64,000 nt of DNA from positions 186,001 to 250,000 of the forward strand of contig CAWKLE010000004.1 in the NCBI GenBank assembly GCA_963850415.1, given 5' to 3'. Source of the stretch: VAXT01 sp963850415. GTDB taxonomy: Bacteria; Actinomycetota; Thermoleophilia; Gaiellales; Gaiellaceae. Under the pieces are notes generated by a model. The model worked only from the letters and a program-made list of their open reading frames with translations, was not told where the DNA came from and searched no databases. Made by a program: the position numbers and the translations under genes. Positions 32,847 through 41,562 of the stretch are shown one piece after another (positions within the stretch are counted from its first letter, which is position 1; every line of letters begins with the position of its first letter).

Positions 32847-32975
32847 ATGCTGCGCAAGCTGATGTGGACCGGTCTCTACGCTTCGCTCGCCGCTGTTGCC
32901 ACGCTGGCGGCCCGCAAGGCGGCCTCGGCGATCTGGCGCGTCGCCACCGGCGAGGAGCCACCGGCGAAGAAATGA
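32847..32975 (+). CDS. Small membrane protein (42 aa, DUF4235-like)
   Basis: ATG at 32847 gives 42 residues with a hydrophobic helix (WTGLYASLAAVATLAARKA) and an acidic/basic tail GEEPPAKK. Similar in size and pattern to DUF4235 proteins, though the match is only by eye. The stop overlaps the start of the next gene (ATGA), making it the first gene of a coupled envelope cluster running to 34769. Confidence 0.6.
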   Translation: MLRKLMWTGLYASLAAVATLAARKAASAIWRVATGEEPPAKK

Positions 32976-33316
32976 CGACGAAAGCCGATCAGGTCGTGGA
33001 CAAGGCCGCGGACCATCTCCAGGAGATGGCCGACAAGGCCGCCGCCGAAGGCGGGGTCGCAGCGAAGGTCGCGCAGCCGCTGGCCGACGACGCCCAGTTC
33101 CTGCGCAAGCTCAAGCCGAGCCTGATCAAGGCGCGTGCAAAGGGCATGGCGCCGACCAACCAGAAGCCCGTCCAAGGAAGCGTCAACCCCACCGGGAAGC
33201 GCTCCGGCAAAGGCCGCGGCCCGAGCCCGTTCCTGATCATCGGCATCGCCTTCGCCGTGGGCATCGCCGTCGCGAAGATGATCGACTGGAGCAACGATGC
33301 AGACGCAGGAGACTGA
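32972..33316 (+). CDS. Hypothetical protein with C-terminal membrane helix
   Basis: 114 residues. The N-terminal two-thirds is polar and helical (TTKADQVVDKAADHLQEMAD), then a basic linker, then one membrane helix PFLIIGIAFAVGIAVAKMI close to the C-terminus. ATG is within the ATGA overlap with the gene before. Follows the same strand as the holin-X-like gene, which overlaps it by 20 bases. Family not recognised, but it is a consistent neighbour of such clusters in my recollection. Confidence 0.6.
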   Translation: MTTKADQVVDKAADHLQEMADKAAAEGGVAAKVAQPLADDAQFLRKLKPSLIKARAKGMAPTNQKPVQGSVNPTGKRSGKGRGPSPFLIIGIAFAVGIAVAKMIDWSNDADAGD

Positions 33317-33698
33317 GCAGAACTCGGGCCTGGGGGCGGTTGCCCGCCAGGTCGCCGAGCACACGAGCTCGCTCTTCCGGCTCGAGCTCGAACTGGCGCA
33401 ACTCGAGCTCAAGAAGAAGGTCACGAACCTCGGCGTGGGCATCGGCCTCGCGATCGGCGCCGCCGTCTTCGCCTTCTACGGCCTCGGCTTCCTGTTCGCG
33501 ACGATCGCCGCCGGGCTCGCGACCGCGATGTCGACGTGGCTCGCAATCTTGATCGTCACCTGCGGCCTGTTCCTCGTCGGCGCGGTCCTCGGCCTGATCG
33601 CGGTCAACCGGATCCAGAAGGGAACGCCGCCCATCCCGGAGCAGGCGATCCGCGAGGCGAAGCTCACGACGGAGGCGTTCAAGTCCGATGGCGACTAG
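33297..33698 (+). CDS. Actinobacterial holin-X / phage-holin-3_6 family protein
   Basis: 133 residues. Amphipathic N-terminus SSLFRLELELAQLELKKK, then two close membrane helices (VGIGLAIGAAVFAFYGLGFL and AILIVTCGLFLVGAVLGLIA). This is the Phage_holin_3_6/holin-X layout found on actinobacterial chromosomes without phage genes. Function not established; perhaps in envelope tension or a stress response. Confidence 0.78.
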   Translation: MQTQETEQNSGLGAVARQVAEHTSSLFRLELELAQLELKKKVTNLGVGIGLAIGAAVFAFYGLGFLFATIAAGLATAMSTWLAILIVTCGLFLVGAVLGLIAVNRIQKGTPPIPEQAIREAKLTTEAFKSDGD

Positions 33699-33924
33699 CA
33701 CGAACCACCGGACGCCCGACCAGGTCCGGAACGAGATCGAGACCGAGCGCGCGCAGCTGGCCGGCGCCGTCGACCACCTCCGAGACGAGATCCGCGAGGC
33801 GACGGACATCGGAGCGAAGGTGCGCGCGAAGCTGCCCGTGATCACCGCGGGAGCGCTCGCGGCCGGCTTCGTCATCGCCGGCGGGATCGGCGCGACGATG
33901 CGCCTGATCGGCCGGCGCCGCTGA
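33688..33924 (+). CDS. DUF3618 family protein
   Basis: 78 residues. The DUF3618 signature is present: RTPDQVRNEIETERAQLAGA at the N-terminus and one membrane helix (ITAGALAAGFVIAGGIGATM). The ATG lies inside the end of the holin-X-like gene (11-base overlap). In Actinobacteria, DUF3618 is usually next to holin-X genes. Confidence 0.82.
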   Translation: MATSTNHRTPDQVRNEIETERAQLAGAVDHLRDEIREATDIGAKVRAKLPVITAGALAAGFVIAGGIGATMRLIGRRR

Positions 33925-34010
33925 CGGCACCCGGCTCGGAACGCCTGAGCGCCCGCGACTGGCTCGCGGTCTTCAAATCGAGCGGCAAGGAGTTCCTCGC
34001 AGACGACTGC

Positions 34011-34769
34011 ATGGGCCTCTCGCAGCAGGTTGCGTACAGCTCGCTGCTCGCGTTCTTCCCGGCGATGATCTTCCTGATCGCGTTCCTCGACCTGATCGGG
34101 GCCTACGGGGCGCTCATCGATTTCCTCGACCCGGTCGCGCCGAAGTCGGTGACCAGCATCATCCACCAGCTCGAGCGCGACACCGGCAACGCCACTGCCG
34201 TGCTCGTCGTCCTCGGGATCTTCGGCGCGCTCTGGGCGGGCAGCGGGGCGATGAGCTCGGTGGTCAAGGCGGTGAACCGCGCCTATGACCGGGACGAGAC
34301 ACGTCCGATCTGGAAGGTGCGGCTGATCTCGCTCGTGCTCGTGCTCGCGTCGGCGACCGTCCTGGCCGGAGACCTGCTCCTGATCATCCTCGGCGGGAAG
34401 CTCGGCGATGCGATCGCGGCGCGGGCGAACCTCGGCGCCGCGTTCACCTGGTTCTGGAACCTCGCGCGCTGGCCGATCGCCTTCGCGGTCGTGCTCATGC
34501 TGTTCGCGCTCATCTACTACATCGGGCCGAACCACGACGAACGGCGCTGGAGGTGGATCAGCGTCGGTTCTCTCGTGGGGAGCCTGATGTGGCTCGTCCT
34601 GTCCGGGCTGTTCGCCCTGTACACGTCCTTCTCGAGCTCGTATTCGCGGACGTACGGCTCACTCGCGAGCGGCATCGTCCTGCTGCTGTGGCTGAACTAC
34701 AGCGCGTGGGCCGTGCTGTTCGGCGCGGAGCTGAACAGCGAGCTCGACCGCCGCCGCAGCCCGATCTAG
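34011..34769 (+). CDS. YihY/BrkB family inner-membrane protein
   Basis: The ATG at 34011 gives 252 residues, but in-frame codons upstream encode a sensible extension ending SGKEFLADDCMGLSQQVAYS, as BrkB proteins normally have. The real start may therefore be a non-canonical CTG at 33921, which overlaps the DUF3618 stop by four bases. Six membrane segments; the conserved LWAGSGAMSSVVKAVNRAYD and SLASGIVLLLWLNYSAWAVLFGAELN define the family. It was once thought to be RNase BN, but is a membrane protein of unknown role. Confidence 0.82.
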   Translation: MGLSQQVAYSSLLAFFPAMIFLIAFLDLIGAYGALIDFLDPVAPKSVTSIIHQLERDTGNATAVLVVLGIFGALWAGSGAMSSVVKAVNRAYDRDETRPIWKVRLISLVLVLASATVLAGDLLLIILGGKLGDAIAARANLGAAFTWFWNLARWPIAFAVVLMLFALIYYIGPNHDERRWRWISVGSLVGSLMWLVLSGLFALYTSFSSSYSRTYGSLASGIVLLLWLNYSAWAVLFGAELNSELDRRRSPI

Positions 34770-35437
34770 CCGGCGGCCTTGACCGTGAACGAGCCGTGCA
34801 GCTTGCGGCTCTTGTCCGAGCGGTACGTGTACTTGCCCGGCTTGAGCGTGAGCGTCCAGGTCGCCTTCGCCTTCGCGGCGACGCCGGTCTTCTTGTTCAC
34901 GCCCGGCCCCTTGAGGTGGAAGTTCTGGGTCTTGGACGTGTCCGAGACCGTGAGCTTGTACTTGCTCGCGGTCAGCGTCCGGACCTTCGAGCCGGAGCCC
35001 GTCTTGAGCGTGATCGTCTTCGTCGTCACCTTGCCGTTCAGCTTCGCCGCAGGCGGCGGGGGCGGCGGAGGAGGCGGCACGTTGCCGGCCGTGAAGCTGC
35101 CCTTCATCTGCGTCGGATGGGCGTCGCAGATGAACGTGTAGGTCCCGTCGGTGATCGCCACCGTCCAGGTGACCGTGCCCATGAGCTCGACGTCGGTTTT
35201 CTGATCGACTCCGGGGCCGCTCAGGTGGAAGTTGTGCTCGATCGAGTTGTCCGTGACCGTGATGTCGTAGGAGCCTGGATCGAGGTGTCTCACGCCCGTG
35301 CCGTCCGCGTTCTTGAGCGAGATGTTGAAGCCCGGCCCCACGACGCCCGTGAGCGTCGCGTTGGGCGAGCCGGTCGCCGCCGCGGGAATGGACACGGCCG
35401 CGACAGCCACGATGCCTATGAGCAGCGTTCGAAACAT
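34766..35437 (-). CDS. Secreted two-domain cupredoxin-like protein
   Basis: 223 residues from ATG 35437 with a signal peptide (MFRTLLIGIVAVAAVSIPAA). Domain 1 (about 25-125) has HNFHL and the loop CDAHPTQMKG: His, Cys, His and Met in the right order to bind type-1 copper. Then a run of nine prolines, then domain 2 (about 140-223), which keeps QNFHL but has no Cys. Domain 2 is thus a degenerate, probably copper-free repeat. Ends with FTVKAAG. Likely an extracytoplasmic copper or electron-transfer protein. Confidence 0.78.
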   Translation of the reverse strand: MFRTLLIGIVAVAAVSIPAAATGSPNATLTGVVGPGFNISLKNADGTGVRHLDPGSYDITVTDNSIEHNFHLSGPGVDQKTDVELMGTVTWTVAITDGTYTFICDAHPTQMKGSFTAGNVPPPPPPPPPAAKLNGKVTTKTITLKTGSGSKVRTLTASKYKLTVSDTSKTQNFHLKGPGVNKKTGVAAKAKATWTLTLKPGKYTYRSDKSRKLHGSFTVKAAG

Positions 35438-35486
35438 CAGACCCTCTCTTCGCCTTCTTACGCGCGGGCGCGCGATTCGGTTTTGG

Positions 35487-35852
35487 TTACGCGGGCGGGC
35501 TGCCTGCAACGATGAATGCCCCGTTCAGCGCCTTGTTCCGGTCGGAACGGTAGCTGTACGAGCCCGGGCTCAGGTAGACGGACCACTTCCTGGTCGTCCG
35601 TGCCGCGATTCCCGTCTTGGCGCTCACCCGCGAGCCGAGCAGGTGGAAGTTCTGCTTCACGGTGCGGTCGTGGACGACGAGCAAGTACGTGTTCGGCTGG
35701 AGCACGCGCACTCGTTTGCCGTCGGCGCCGACGAGCGTGATCGACTTCGCGGTCACCGTCGCGGTCAGCTGCGGGACGATCGGACTCCCGCTCGCCCCCA
35801 AGGGCAACGCGAGCACCGCAAGCAGAGCCGCTCCTAGTAGCAGTCGCAACAT
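35487..35852 (-). CDS. Secreted single-domain cupredoxin-fold protein without copper ligands
   Basis: 121 residues with a signal peptide (MLRLLLGAALLAVLALPLGA) and a strong ribosome-binding site (AAAGGAGGC). The domain resembles domain 2 of the neighbouring 34766-35437 protein: KQNFHLLG followed by SVYLSPGSYSYRSD. The Cys/His/Met loop of a copper site is absent, so it may be structural or bind another ligand. It looks like a local duplication of the neighbour's second domain. Confidence 0.7.
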   Translation of the reverse strand: MLRLLLGAALLAVLALPLGASGSPIVPQLTATVTAKSITLVGADGKRVRVLQPNTYLLVVHDRTVKQNFHLLGSRVSAKTGIAARTTRKWSVYLSPGSYSYRSDRNKALNGAFIVAGSPPA

Positions 35853-35911
35853 TGTCGCCTCCTTTCTACCACGATTGTTGTACCCGGTCTCGCCGCTTTA
35901 GACTCCTCCTG

Positions 35912-36328
35912 ATGCAGTTGCGGAAAGACGCCAAGGTCGCGTTGATCAAGGAGATCCCGCTCTTCAGGCACTGCACGCGCAAGGAGCTGGGCGAGATCGC
36001 GGCGATCGCGGACGAGCTCGACCTCAAGGAGGGCGCGATGCTCATCCACGAGGGCAAGGGTGGCCGCGAGTTCGTCGTCATCGTCGAGGGCAGCGCGGAC
36101 GTCGTCAAGAACGGCAAGCGGGTGAACAGCGTGCATGAGGGCGACTTCATCGGAGAGATCTCACTCGTCACGGGCCAGCCGCGGACGGCGAGCGTGCAGG
36201 CGACCTCTCCGATCCGGGTGCTCGTGATCACGAGCCGGAACTTCGGCAAACTGCTCGACAACTCGCCGGAGATCCAGCGCAAGATCCTGCGCGCGATGGC
36301 CGAGCGCCTCGCGAGCGCTACGCCCTGA
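35912..36328 (+). CDS. Cyclic-nucleotide-binding domain protein
   Basis: 138 residues from ATG 35912. The cNMP-binding beta-roll is visible: IPLFRHCTRKELGEIA, HEGKGGREFVVIVEG and the phosphate-binding cassette GDFIGEISLVTGQPRTASV. No HTH domain follows, so it is not a CRP-type regulator; it may act as a sensor subunit. It diverges from the secreted protein gene, and overlaps the end of the convergent pheT gene by 11 bases. Confidence 0.85.
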   Translation: MQLRKDAKVALIKEIPLFRHCTRKELGEIAAIADELDLKEGAMLIHEGKGGREFVVIVEGSADVVKNGKRVNSVHEGDFIGEISLVTGQPRTASVQATSPIRVLVITSRNFGKLLDNSPEIQRKILRAMAERLASATP

Positions 36329-38597
36329 GCTCGGCGCCGAACCGCTTCTCGAGCGCCTGCACGATCCTCTCGCGCAGGGCGGCCGCGTCCTCGTCGGAGA
36401 GCGTGCGCTCGGACGACTGGAAGCTGACCGCGAACGCGATCGACTTCCGCCCCTCGCCCACCTGGTCGCCGTGGTAGACGTCGAAGGCGCGCATCGTGCG
36501 TAGCTCCGGGCCGGCGGCCTTCTGCGCGGCGGCGACGAGATCGCCGGCCGCGACCTCGTCGGGCACCGCGAACGCGAGGTCCTGGCGAACCGCCGGGTAC
36601 GTGATCACGTCGGTGTAGCGCAGCTCCGTTGTCGCCTCGAGGAGCCTGGCGAGGTCGAGCTCGAAGACGCCCCAGGTGGCCTCGAGCACGCCCGGGTGGA
36701 GCTCGCCGACGATGCCAGCCCCGACCGAGGCCGCCTTGCCGGAATGGAGCAGCTCGTCGGCCGTCCGCTCGAAGACGGGCTCGACCTTGAGCGCGGCGTA
36801 GAGCGCCTCGACGATTCCCTTCGCGCGCCACCAGCCGCCCTCGACGATGCCCGCCGCGTGCGTGTGCTCGTCGGGGAGGTCCGAGCCTGGCAGGTAGACG
36901 TGCGCGATCTCGAAGAGCGCAACGTCCTCGGCGCCCAGCTCGGTGTTCCGCCGTGCCGCCTCGACGAGGCTGGGGAGGAGCCGGGTGCGCAGGACCGCGA
37001 GCTCGGCCGAGACGGGCTCCGGCAACGTCCAGGCCTGCGGGGCCGGGTCCTCGGCGCGCAGCGAAGGCGTGTACGTCTCGGCGAGGCCGAGGCCGGCCAG
37101 GACGTCCTCGACGCGCCGCTTCAGCTTCTGGATCGGCGTCAGGGCGCCGAACATCTCCCGGCGCACGGGGAGCGTGAACGGGACGTCCTCGAGCCGTTCG
37201 CGCGCGACCTCCTCGACGACGTCGACCTCGCGCGTCACGTCCCGCGAGCGGAACGTGGGCACGACGACCTCGCCGTTTCGGCCGTCGAACCCGAGCCGCT
37301 CGAGCCAGCGCGTCTGCTCCTCGGGCGGGGTCTCGAGGCCGATCAGCTCGTCGGCTCGCTCGGGACGGAACGAGATCACGGGGCGCGCGGGAAGCTCGCC
37401 CTGGACGTCGACGTGCCCGACCCACTCGGCGCCGGCCGTGGAGACGATCAGCTCGGTCGCGAGCCTGGCCGCCTGCTCGGCCAGGTGCGGGTCGACGCCC
37501 TTCTCCCAGCGGTTCGAGCCTTCGGTGCGCAGCCGCAGGCGCTCGGAGGTGCGGTAGAGGCCGGTCGGCTCGAAGTTCGCGGCTTCGAGCAGGACGTCGC
37601 TCGTCCCCTCGCCGATCTCCGTCTCCTCGCCGCCCATGATCCCGGCGATCGCCACGGCCCGTTCCGCGTCGGCGATCACGAGGTCGGACTCTTCGAGGCG
37701 GCGATCGACGCCGTCGAGTGTTCGGATCGACTCGCCCGGCTGGGCTCGGCGCACGATGATATTCCCGCCCGCAAGCGTGCTCAGGTCGAACGCGTGCAGC
37801 GGGTTTCCAAGCGCGAGCATGACGTAGTTCGTGGCATCGACGACGTTCGAGATCGGGCGCATGCCCGCGGCATTCAGGCGCGACTTCAACCACACGGGCG
37901 AGGGGCCGACCGAGACGTTCCGGAAGAGCCGGCCGATGTAGCGCGGACAGCCCTCGAGGTCGTCGACCGCGATCTCCACGGGCTCGTCTCCCGCCGGCTC
38001 GGGATCGACCCCCGGCGGAGGCGCGAGCTCGAGGTCGTAGAGCGCCGCCACCTCGCGCGCGATCCCGTACACGGAGAGCAGGTCGGGACGGTTGCCGGTC
38101 GACTCGACGAGGAGGACGTCGTCCGCGAGCGGAAGCACGTCGACTAACGGTGTCCCGGGCTCGGTCTCGGGCAGCAGCATGATCCCCGAGTGGTCCGTGC
38201 CGAGCTCGATCTCGTCCTCGGCCAGGATCATCCCGTTCGAGAGCTCGCCGCGAACCTTGCGCTGGTCGAGCTTCAACCCGCCGGGGAGGACCGCGCCGGG
38301 CAGCGCGACCGCCACGGTCGCACCCGCGCCGAAGTTCCAGGCGCCGCAGACGATCTGGCGCGGCTCGCCCTCCCCCACGTCGACCCGGCACAGCTGGAGC
38401 CGGTCCGCGTTCGGGTGTTTCTCGGCCGCCAGCACCTTGCCGATCCGGAACAGGCCGAGGTTCCCGTCCTCGTCGGACACGCCGCGGCGCTCGATGCCCT
38501 CGATCTCGGCGGTCGAGACCGACAGCCGCGTCGCGAGCTCGTCGAGCGGCATCTCGATCGGGACGTAGTCCCGGAGCCAGGAGACCGGGACTCTCAA
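36318..38597 (-). CDS. pheT: Phenylalanyl-tRNA synthetase beta subunit
   Basis: 759 residues from TTG 38597, whose TTGA overlaps the pheS stop. The N-terminal MRVPVSWLRDYV, the EMAP-like tRNA-binding domain (residues 39-150, KHPNADRLQLCRVDVGEGE), B3/B4 editing and B5 domains, and the C-terminal FDX-ACB domain are all present. With pheS it forms the alpha2beta2 enzyme that charges tRNA-Phe. Confidence 0.95.
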   Translation of the reverse strand: MRVPVSWLRDYVPIEMPLDELATRLSVSTAEIEGIERRGVSDEDGNLGLFRIGKVLAAEKHPNADRLQLCRVDVGEGEPRQIVCGAWNFGAGATVAVALPGAVLPGGLKLDQRKVRGELSNGMILAEDEIELGTDHSGIMLLPETEPGTPLVDVLPLADDVLLVESTGNRPDLLSVYGIAREVAALYDLELAPPPGVDPEPAGDEPVEIAVDDLEGCPRYIGRLFRNVSVGPSPVWLKSRLNAAGMRPISNVVDATNYVMLALGNPLHAFDLSTLAGGNIIVRRAQPGESIRTLDGVDRRLEESDLVIADAERAVAIAGIMGGEETEIGEGTSDVLLEAANFEPTGLYRTSERLRLRTEGSNRWEKGVDPHLAEQAARLATELIVSTAGAEWVGHVDVQGELPARPVISFRPERADELIGLETPPEEQTRWLERLGFDGRNGEVVVPTFRSRDVTREVDVVEEVARERLEDVPFTLPVRREMFGALTPIQKLKRRVEDVLAGLGLAETYTPSLRAEDPAPQAWTLPEPVSAELAVLRTRLLPSLVEAARRNTELGAEDVALFEIAHVYLPGSDLPDEHTHAAGIVEGGWWRAKGIVEALYAALKVEPVFERTADELLHSGKAASVGAGIVGELHPGVLEATWGVFELDLARLLEATTELRYTDVITYPAVRQDLAFAVPDEVAAGDLVAAAQKAAGPELRTMRAFDVYHGDQVGEGRKSIAFAVSFQSSERTLSDEDAAALRERIVQALEKRFGAELRA

Positions 38598-39619
38598 AAC
38601 TGCCTCAGCACGCGGAGATCGCCGTCCCAGAGCGGGCGGATGTCCGGGAAGTCGTACTTCAGCTGCGCGACGCGCTCGATGCCGCAGCCGAACGCGAAGC
38701 CGGACCACTCCTCGGGGTCGATGCCGACGTTCGCGAAGACGCGAGGGTCGACCATGCCGGCGCCGCCCATCTCGAGCCAGCCCGAGTGCTTGCACGTGCG
38801 GCAGCCCTCGCCGCCGCAGATCCCGCAGGAGACGTCGGGCTCGATCGACGGCTCGGTGAACGGGAAGTAGTGCGTACGGAAGCGGACGCGCCGGTCCGGC
38901 CCGTACAGCGCGCGCATGACGTGCAGGAGCGTCCCCTTGAGGTCGGCGAGTGTCAGCCCGCGGTCGACGGCGAGTCCCTCGAACTGGTGGAAGATCGGGT
39001 AGTGCGTCGCGTCGATCGCGTCGCGCCGGTAGCAGCGGCCGATCGAGACCATGTAGATCGGCGGCTCGCCCTCCTCCATGGCGTGGATCTGCGACGGAGA
39101 CGTCTCCGTGCGCAGGACGTGGGTCTCGTCGAAGAAGAAGGTCGCGCGGTGGGAGCGCGCGGGGTGCCACGGGTCGAAGGCGAGCTTGTCGAAGTTGTAC
39201 TCGGTCGTCTCCACCTCGCGGTCGTCGCGCACCTCGTAGCCGAGACCGAGGAACGCGTCCTCGATCTCGCGGCGCGTCTGGGTGATCGGGTGCCGGTGGC
39301 CGAGCGGAAGCGCCTGCCCGGGGAGCGTCACGTCGACGACGTCCTCGGTCAGCGCGCGGTCGAGCTCCGCACGCTCGAGTTGAGCCTGGCGGGTAGCAAC
39401 CGCTTGCTCGATCGCCTCGCGGGCGGCATTCAGCGCCATGCCCGTCTGGCGGTCGCGCACCTCGCGGAGCGCGAGCTTGAGGTCGCTCGAGCGGCCGAGG
39501 TAGCGGACGCGCAGGTCCTCGAGCTCATCGGCGTTCGATGCGCCTTCGATCGCGCTCAGGGCCTCGCGTTGGAGCGCTTCCGCGTCCACGCGCGCGACTG
39601 TATCGCGTGGCTCAGTCAC
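38594..39619 (-). CDS. pheS: Phenylalanyl-tRNA synthetase alpha subunit
   Basis: 341 residues from GTG 39619; the 19 upstream residues are not needed. Class II synthetase motifs: HRATFFFDETHVLRTETSPS (motif 2 region), a C-rich insert CGICGGEGCRTCKHSGW that may bind zinc, and GMVDPRVFANVGIDPEEWSG leading to motif 3 GCGIERVAQLKYDFPDIR. A coiled-coil N-terminal tRNA-binding arm precedes. Coupled to pheT by overlap. Confidence 0.94.
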   Translation of the reverse strand: MTEPRDTVARVDAEALQREALSAIEGASNADELEDLRVRYLGRSSDLKLALREVRDRQTGMALNAAREAIEQAVATRQAQLERAELDRALTEDVVDVTLPGQALPLGHRHPITQTRREIEDAFLGLGYEVRDDREVETTEYNFDKLAFDPWHPARSHRATFFFDETHVLRTETSPSQIHAMEEGEPPIYMVSIGRCYRRDAIDATHYPIFHQFEGLAVDRGLTLADLKGTLLHVMRALYGPDRRVRFRTHYFPFTEPSIEPDVSCGICGGEGCRTCKHSGWLEMGGAGMVDPRVFANVGIDPEEWSGFAFGCGIERVAQLKYDFPDIRPLWDGDLRVLRQF

Positions 39620-39743
39620 GGCCTCGACTTTCTGCTGAGGATCCCGCTGCGCGCTAGCGCCGGTCCCCGGCAGCAAGCCGAGGCCCGGTAAAGAAAGAAC
39701 GTGCGCGCGTGGCCATCAGCCACACGATAGCCAGAATGGAGCC

Positions 39744-40436
39744 ATGGACGAGTACGCGGCCTTCGCGGCCATCTACGACGACTGGGCCTCGCACATGACC
39801 GAGGACGTCCCGTTCTACCTCGAGCTCGTCCGCGAGGCGGACGGGCCCGTCGTCGAGCTGGCTGTCGGGAACGGACGGGTCGCGGTGCCGATCGCGCAGG
39901 AGACCGGCAGGAGGATCATCGGCATCGACCGCTCGCCGGCGATGCTCGCTCTGGCGCGGGAGAAGGCCGCCGAGACAGGGGTCGACCTCGAGCTGCACGA
40001 GGGCGACATGCGCGACTTCGAGCTCGACGAGCCGGCCGCGCTCGTCTACTGCCCGTTCCGCGCGATGCTGCACCTGCCCACCTGGAGCGACAAGCGTCGC
40101 GTCTTCGAGCGGGTCGCGGCGGCTCTGGCTCCCGGTGGCCGCTTCGTCTGGAACTCGTTCGTCTTCGATCCGCGCATCGCGGCGGAGAACGACGGCAAAT
40201 GGGCCGTGGAGCGCGGCATCCGGCACCGGGTCGACCACTTTCCCGCCGACAACCGCCTCGACATCACGCTCGAGTCCGGCGGCAGCGTCTCGCTCTGGTG
40301 GGTGACGAAGAGCGAGTGGGAAGGGCTGATCGACGTGTCGGGGCTCGAGGTGGAGGCGCTCTACGGCGACTTCGAGCGCGCGCCGTTCGACGAGCAGAGC
40401 GGCGAGTTCGTCTGGGTCGCGAGGAAGCCCCGGTGA
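39744..40436 (+). CDS. Class I SAM-dependent methyltransferase, copy 1 of a tandem pair
   Basis: 230 residues. VVELAVGNGRVAVPIAQETG binds SAM, followed by IIGIDRSPAMLALAREKAAE (motif 2) and GGRFVWNSFVFDP. The fold is a small-molecule methyltransferase. It shares the D-R-S/C-PFR and GGRxxxxxF pattern with the next gene and overlaps it by four bases (GTGA). Substrate unknown. Confidence 0.83.
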   Translation: MDEYAAFAAIYDDWASHMTEDVPFYLELVREADGPVVELAVGNGRVAVPIAQETGRRIIGIDRSPAMLALAREKAAETGVDLELHEGDMRDFELDEPAALVYCPFRAMLHLPTWSDKRRVFERVAAALAPGGRFVWNSFVFDPRIAAENDGKWAVERGIRHRVDHFPADNRLDITLESGGSVSLWWVTKSEWEGLIDVSGLEVEALYGDFERAPFDEQSGEFVWVARKPR

Positions 40437-41140
40437 AGGCGAGCCCGTACGACCGGATCGCCGAGCTCTACGACCCGTGGAGCCGGAGCGTCGTCGAGGA
40501 CGTGGGCTTCTACGTCGCCGAGGCGCGCAAGTCGGGCGGAGCCGTGGTCGAGCTCGGGATCGGCACCGGGCGGATCGCGATCCCGATCGCCGAGACCGGG
40601 AAGCGCGTCATCGGGGTCGACTCGTCGCGGGAGATGCTCGCCGCATGCCGCCGACGGGCGGAGGAGGCAGGCGTCGCCGAGCTGATCGACCTGCGGCTGG
40701 GCGACCTTCGGCATCCGCCGCTGGACGAGCAGGTGCCGCTCGTCATCTGCCCGTTCCGCTCGTACCTGCACCTGGCCGACGACGGCGACCGATCTGAAGC
40801 CCTGGCCGCCGCCCGCAATGCGCTGCTTCCCGGCGGGCGCCTGATCTTCGACGTCTTCGCGCCCGGAGACGACGACATCGAGGCCACCCACGGCCGCTGG
40901 CTCGAGCGCGAGCCGGACATCTACGAGCGCGCGTACTGGGACACGGACACGCGGACGCTGACGCTCTCGGTCAAGGGCCCCGAAGGCGCCACGACGATGG
41001 CGCTCTCCTGGATCTCGCGCCGCGAGTGGATCGACCTGCTCGAGGAGGCCGGCTTCGTCGTCGAGGCGTGCTACGGCTGGTTCGACCGCTCCCCGCACCG
41101 AGGCGGCGAGGACATGATCTTCGTCGCCAGGCGGGGCTAG
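40433..41140 (+). CDS. Class I SAM-dependent methyltransferase, copy 2 of a tandem pair
   Basis: 235 residues from GTG 40433, overlapping the previous stop. VVELGIGTGRIAIPIAETGK matches the SAM loop, then VIGVDSSREMLAACRRR and VPLVICPFRSYLHL. Clearly paralogous to copy 1 (about 230 residues each, same order of motifs). A duplicated pair with different acceptors or acting as a heteromer is plausible. Converges with the MOSC gene with a four-base overlap. Confidence 0.83.
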   Translation: MKASPYDRIAELYDPWSRSVVEDVGFYVAEARKSGGAVVELGIGTGRIAIPIAETGKRVIGVDSSREMLAACRRRAEEAGVAELIDLRLGDLRHPPLDEQVPLVICPFRSYLHLADDGDRSEALAAARNALLPGGRLIFDVFAPGDDDIEATHGRWLEREPDIYERAYWDTDTRTLTLSVKGPEGATTMALSWISRREWIDLLEEAGFVVEACYGWFDRSPHRGGEDMIFVARRG

Positions 41141-41553
41141 AGCAGCTCGATCTCGTCGCCGACCGCGACCTCGCCGCCCTCGACTACTCGCGCCAGCATC
41201 CCGCGCTTGCCCTCGAGCTCGGTGCGCAGGCCCTGGCGCAGCTCGTCCATGCGGTGGCACGGATCGCAGACCATCGTGATCTCGAAGACGGCCTCGCCGG
41301 CGCGGACACGCTGGCCGATCGGCCACTGCTCCACGTCGTCGCCCTCGACGGTCAGGTTCTCGCGGATCGCGCCCGGCTCGACGCCGACCGAGTCGAGGTG
41401 CTCCTTCGAGACGAAGAGCACCTCGCGCTTCGGCGGGTTCGCGTGCGCGCAGCCCTCGAGCCCCTGGCCGGCGATCGCACGCCGACGCTCGTGCCCGTCC
41501 GAGCGGCCGCTCTTGCGGGCGGGTGAGGTCCAGACACCGACGATTCTGGCCAT
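41137..41553 (-). CDS. MOSC-domain protein
   Basis: 138 residues. The MOSC beta-barrel is recognised by GQGLEGCAHANPP, PGAIRENLTVEGDDV and GEAVFEITMVCDPCHRM, with the conserved cysteine that binds sulfur (C113-like position). MOSC proteins carry sulfur for Mo-cofactor enzymes or reduce amidoximes; this one would be a Mo-cofactor or Fe-S helper. Standalone length, no extra domain. Confidence 0.82.
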   Translation of the reverse strand: MARIVGVWTSPARKSGRSDGHERRRAIAGQGLEGCAHANPPKREVLFVSKEHLDSVGVEPGAIRENLTVEGDDVEQWPIGQRVRAGEAVFEITMVCDPCHRMDELRQGLRTELEGKRGMLARVVEGGEVAVGDEIELL

Positions 41554-41562
41554 GGCTCGACT

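Noticed and set aside
33297..33698. Prophage, from the holin-like genes (also 57609-57986)
   Set aside because: These holin families are chromosomal in Actinobacteria; no endolysin, capsid or integrase gene is present.
35866..39170. Very long frames antisense or out of frame to pheT/pheS
   Set aside because: High-GC codon bias keeps shadow frames open; composition is Arg/Ala/Pro-rich and the real synthetase domains are in the other frame.
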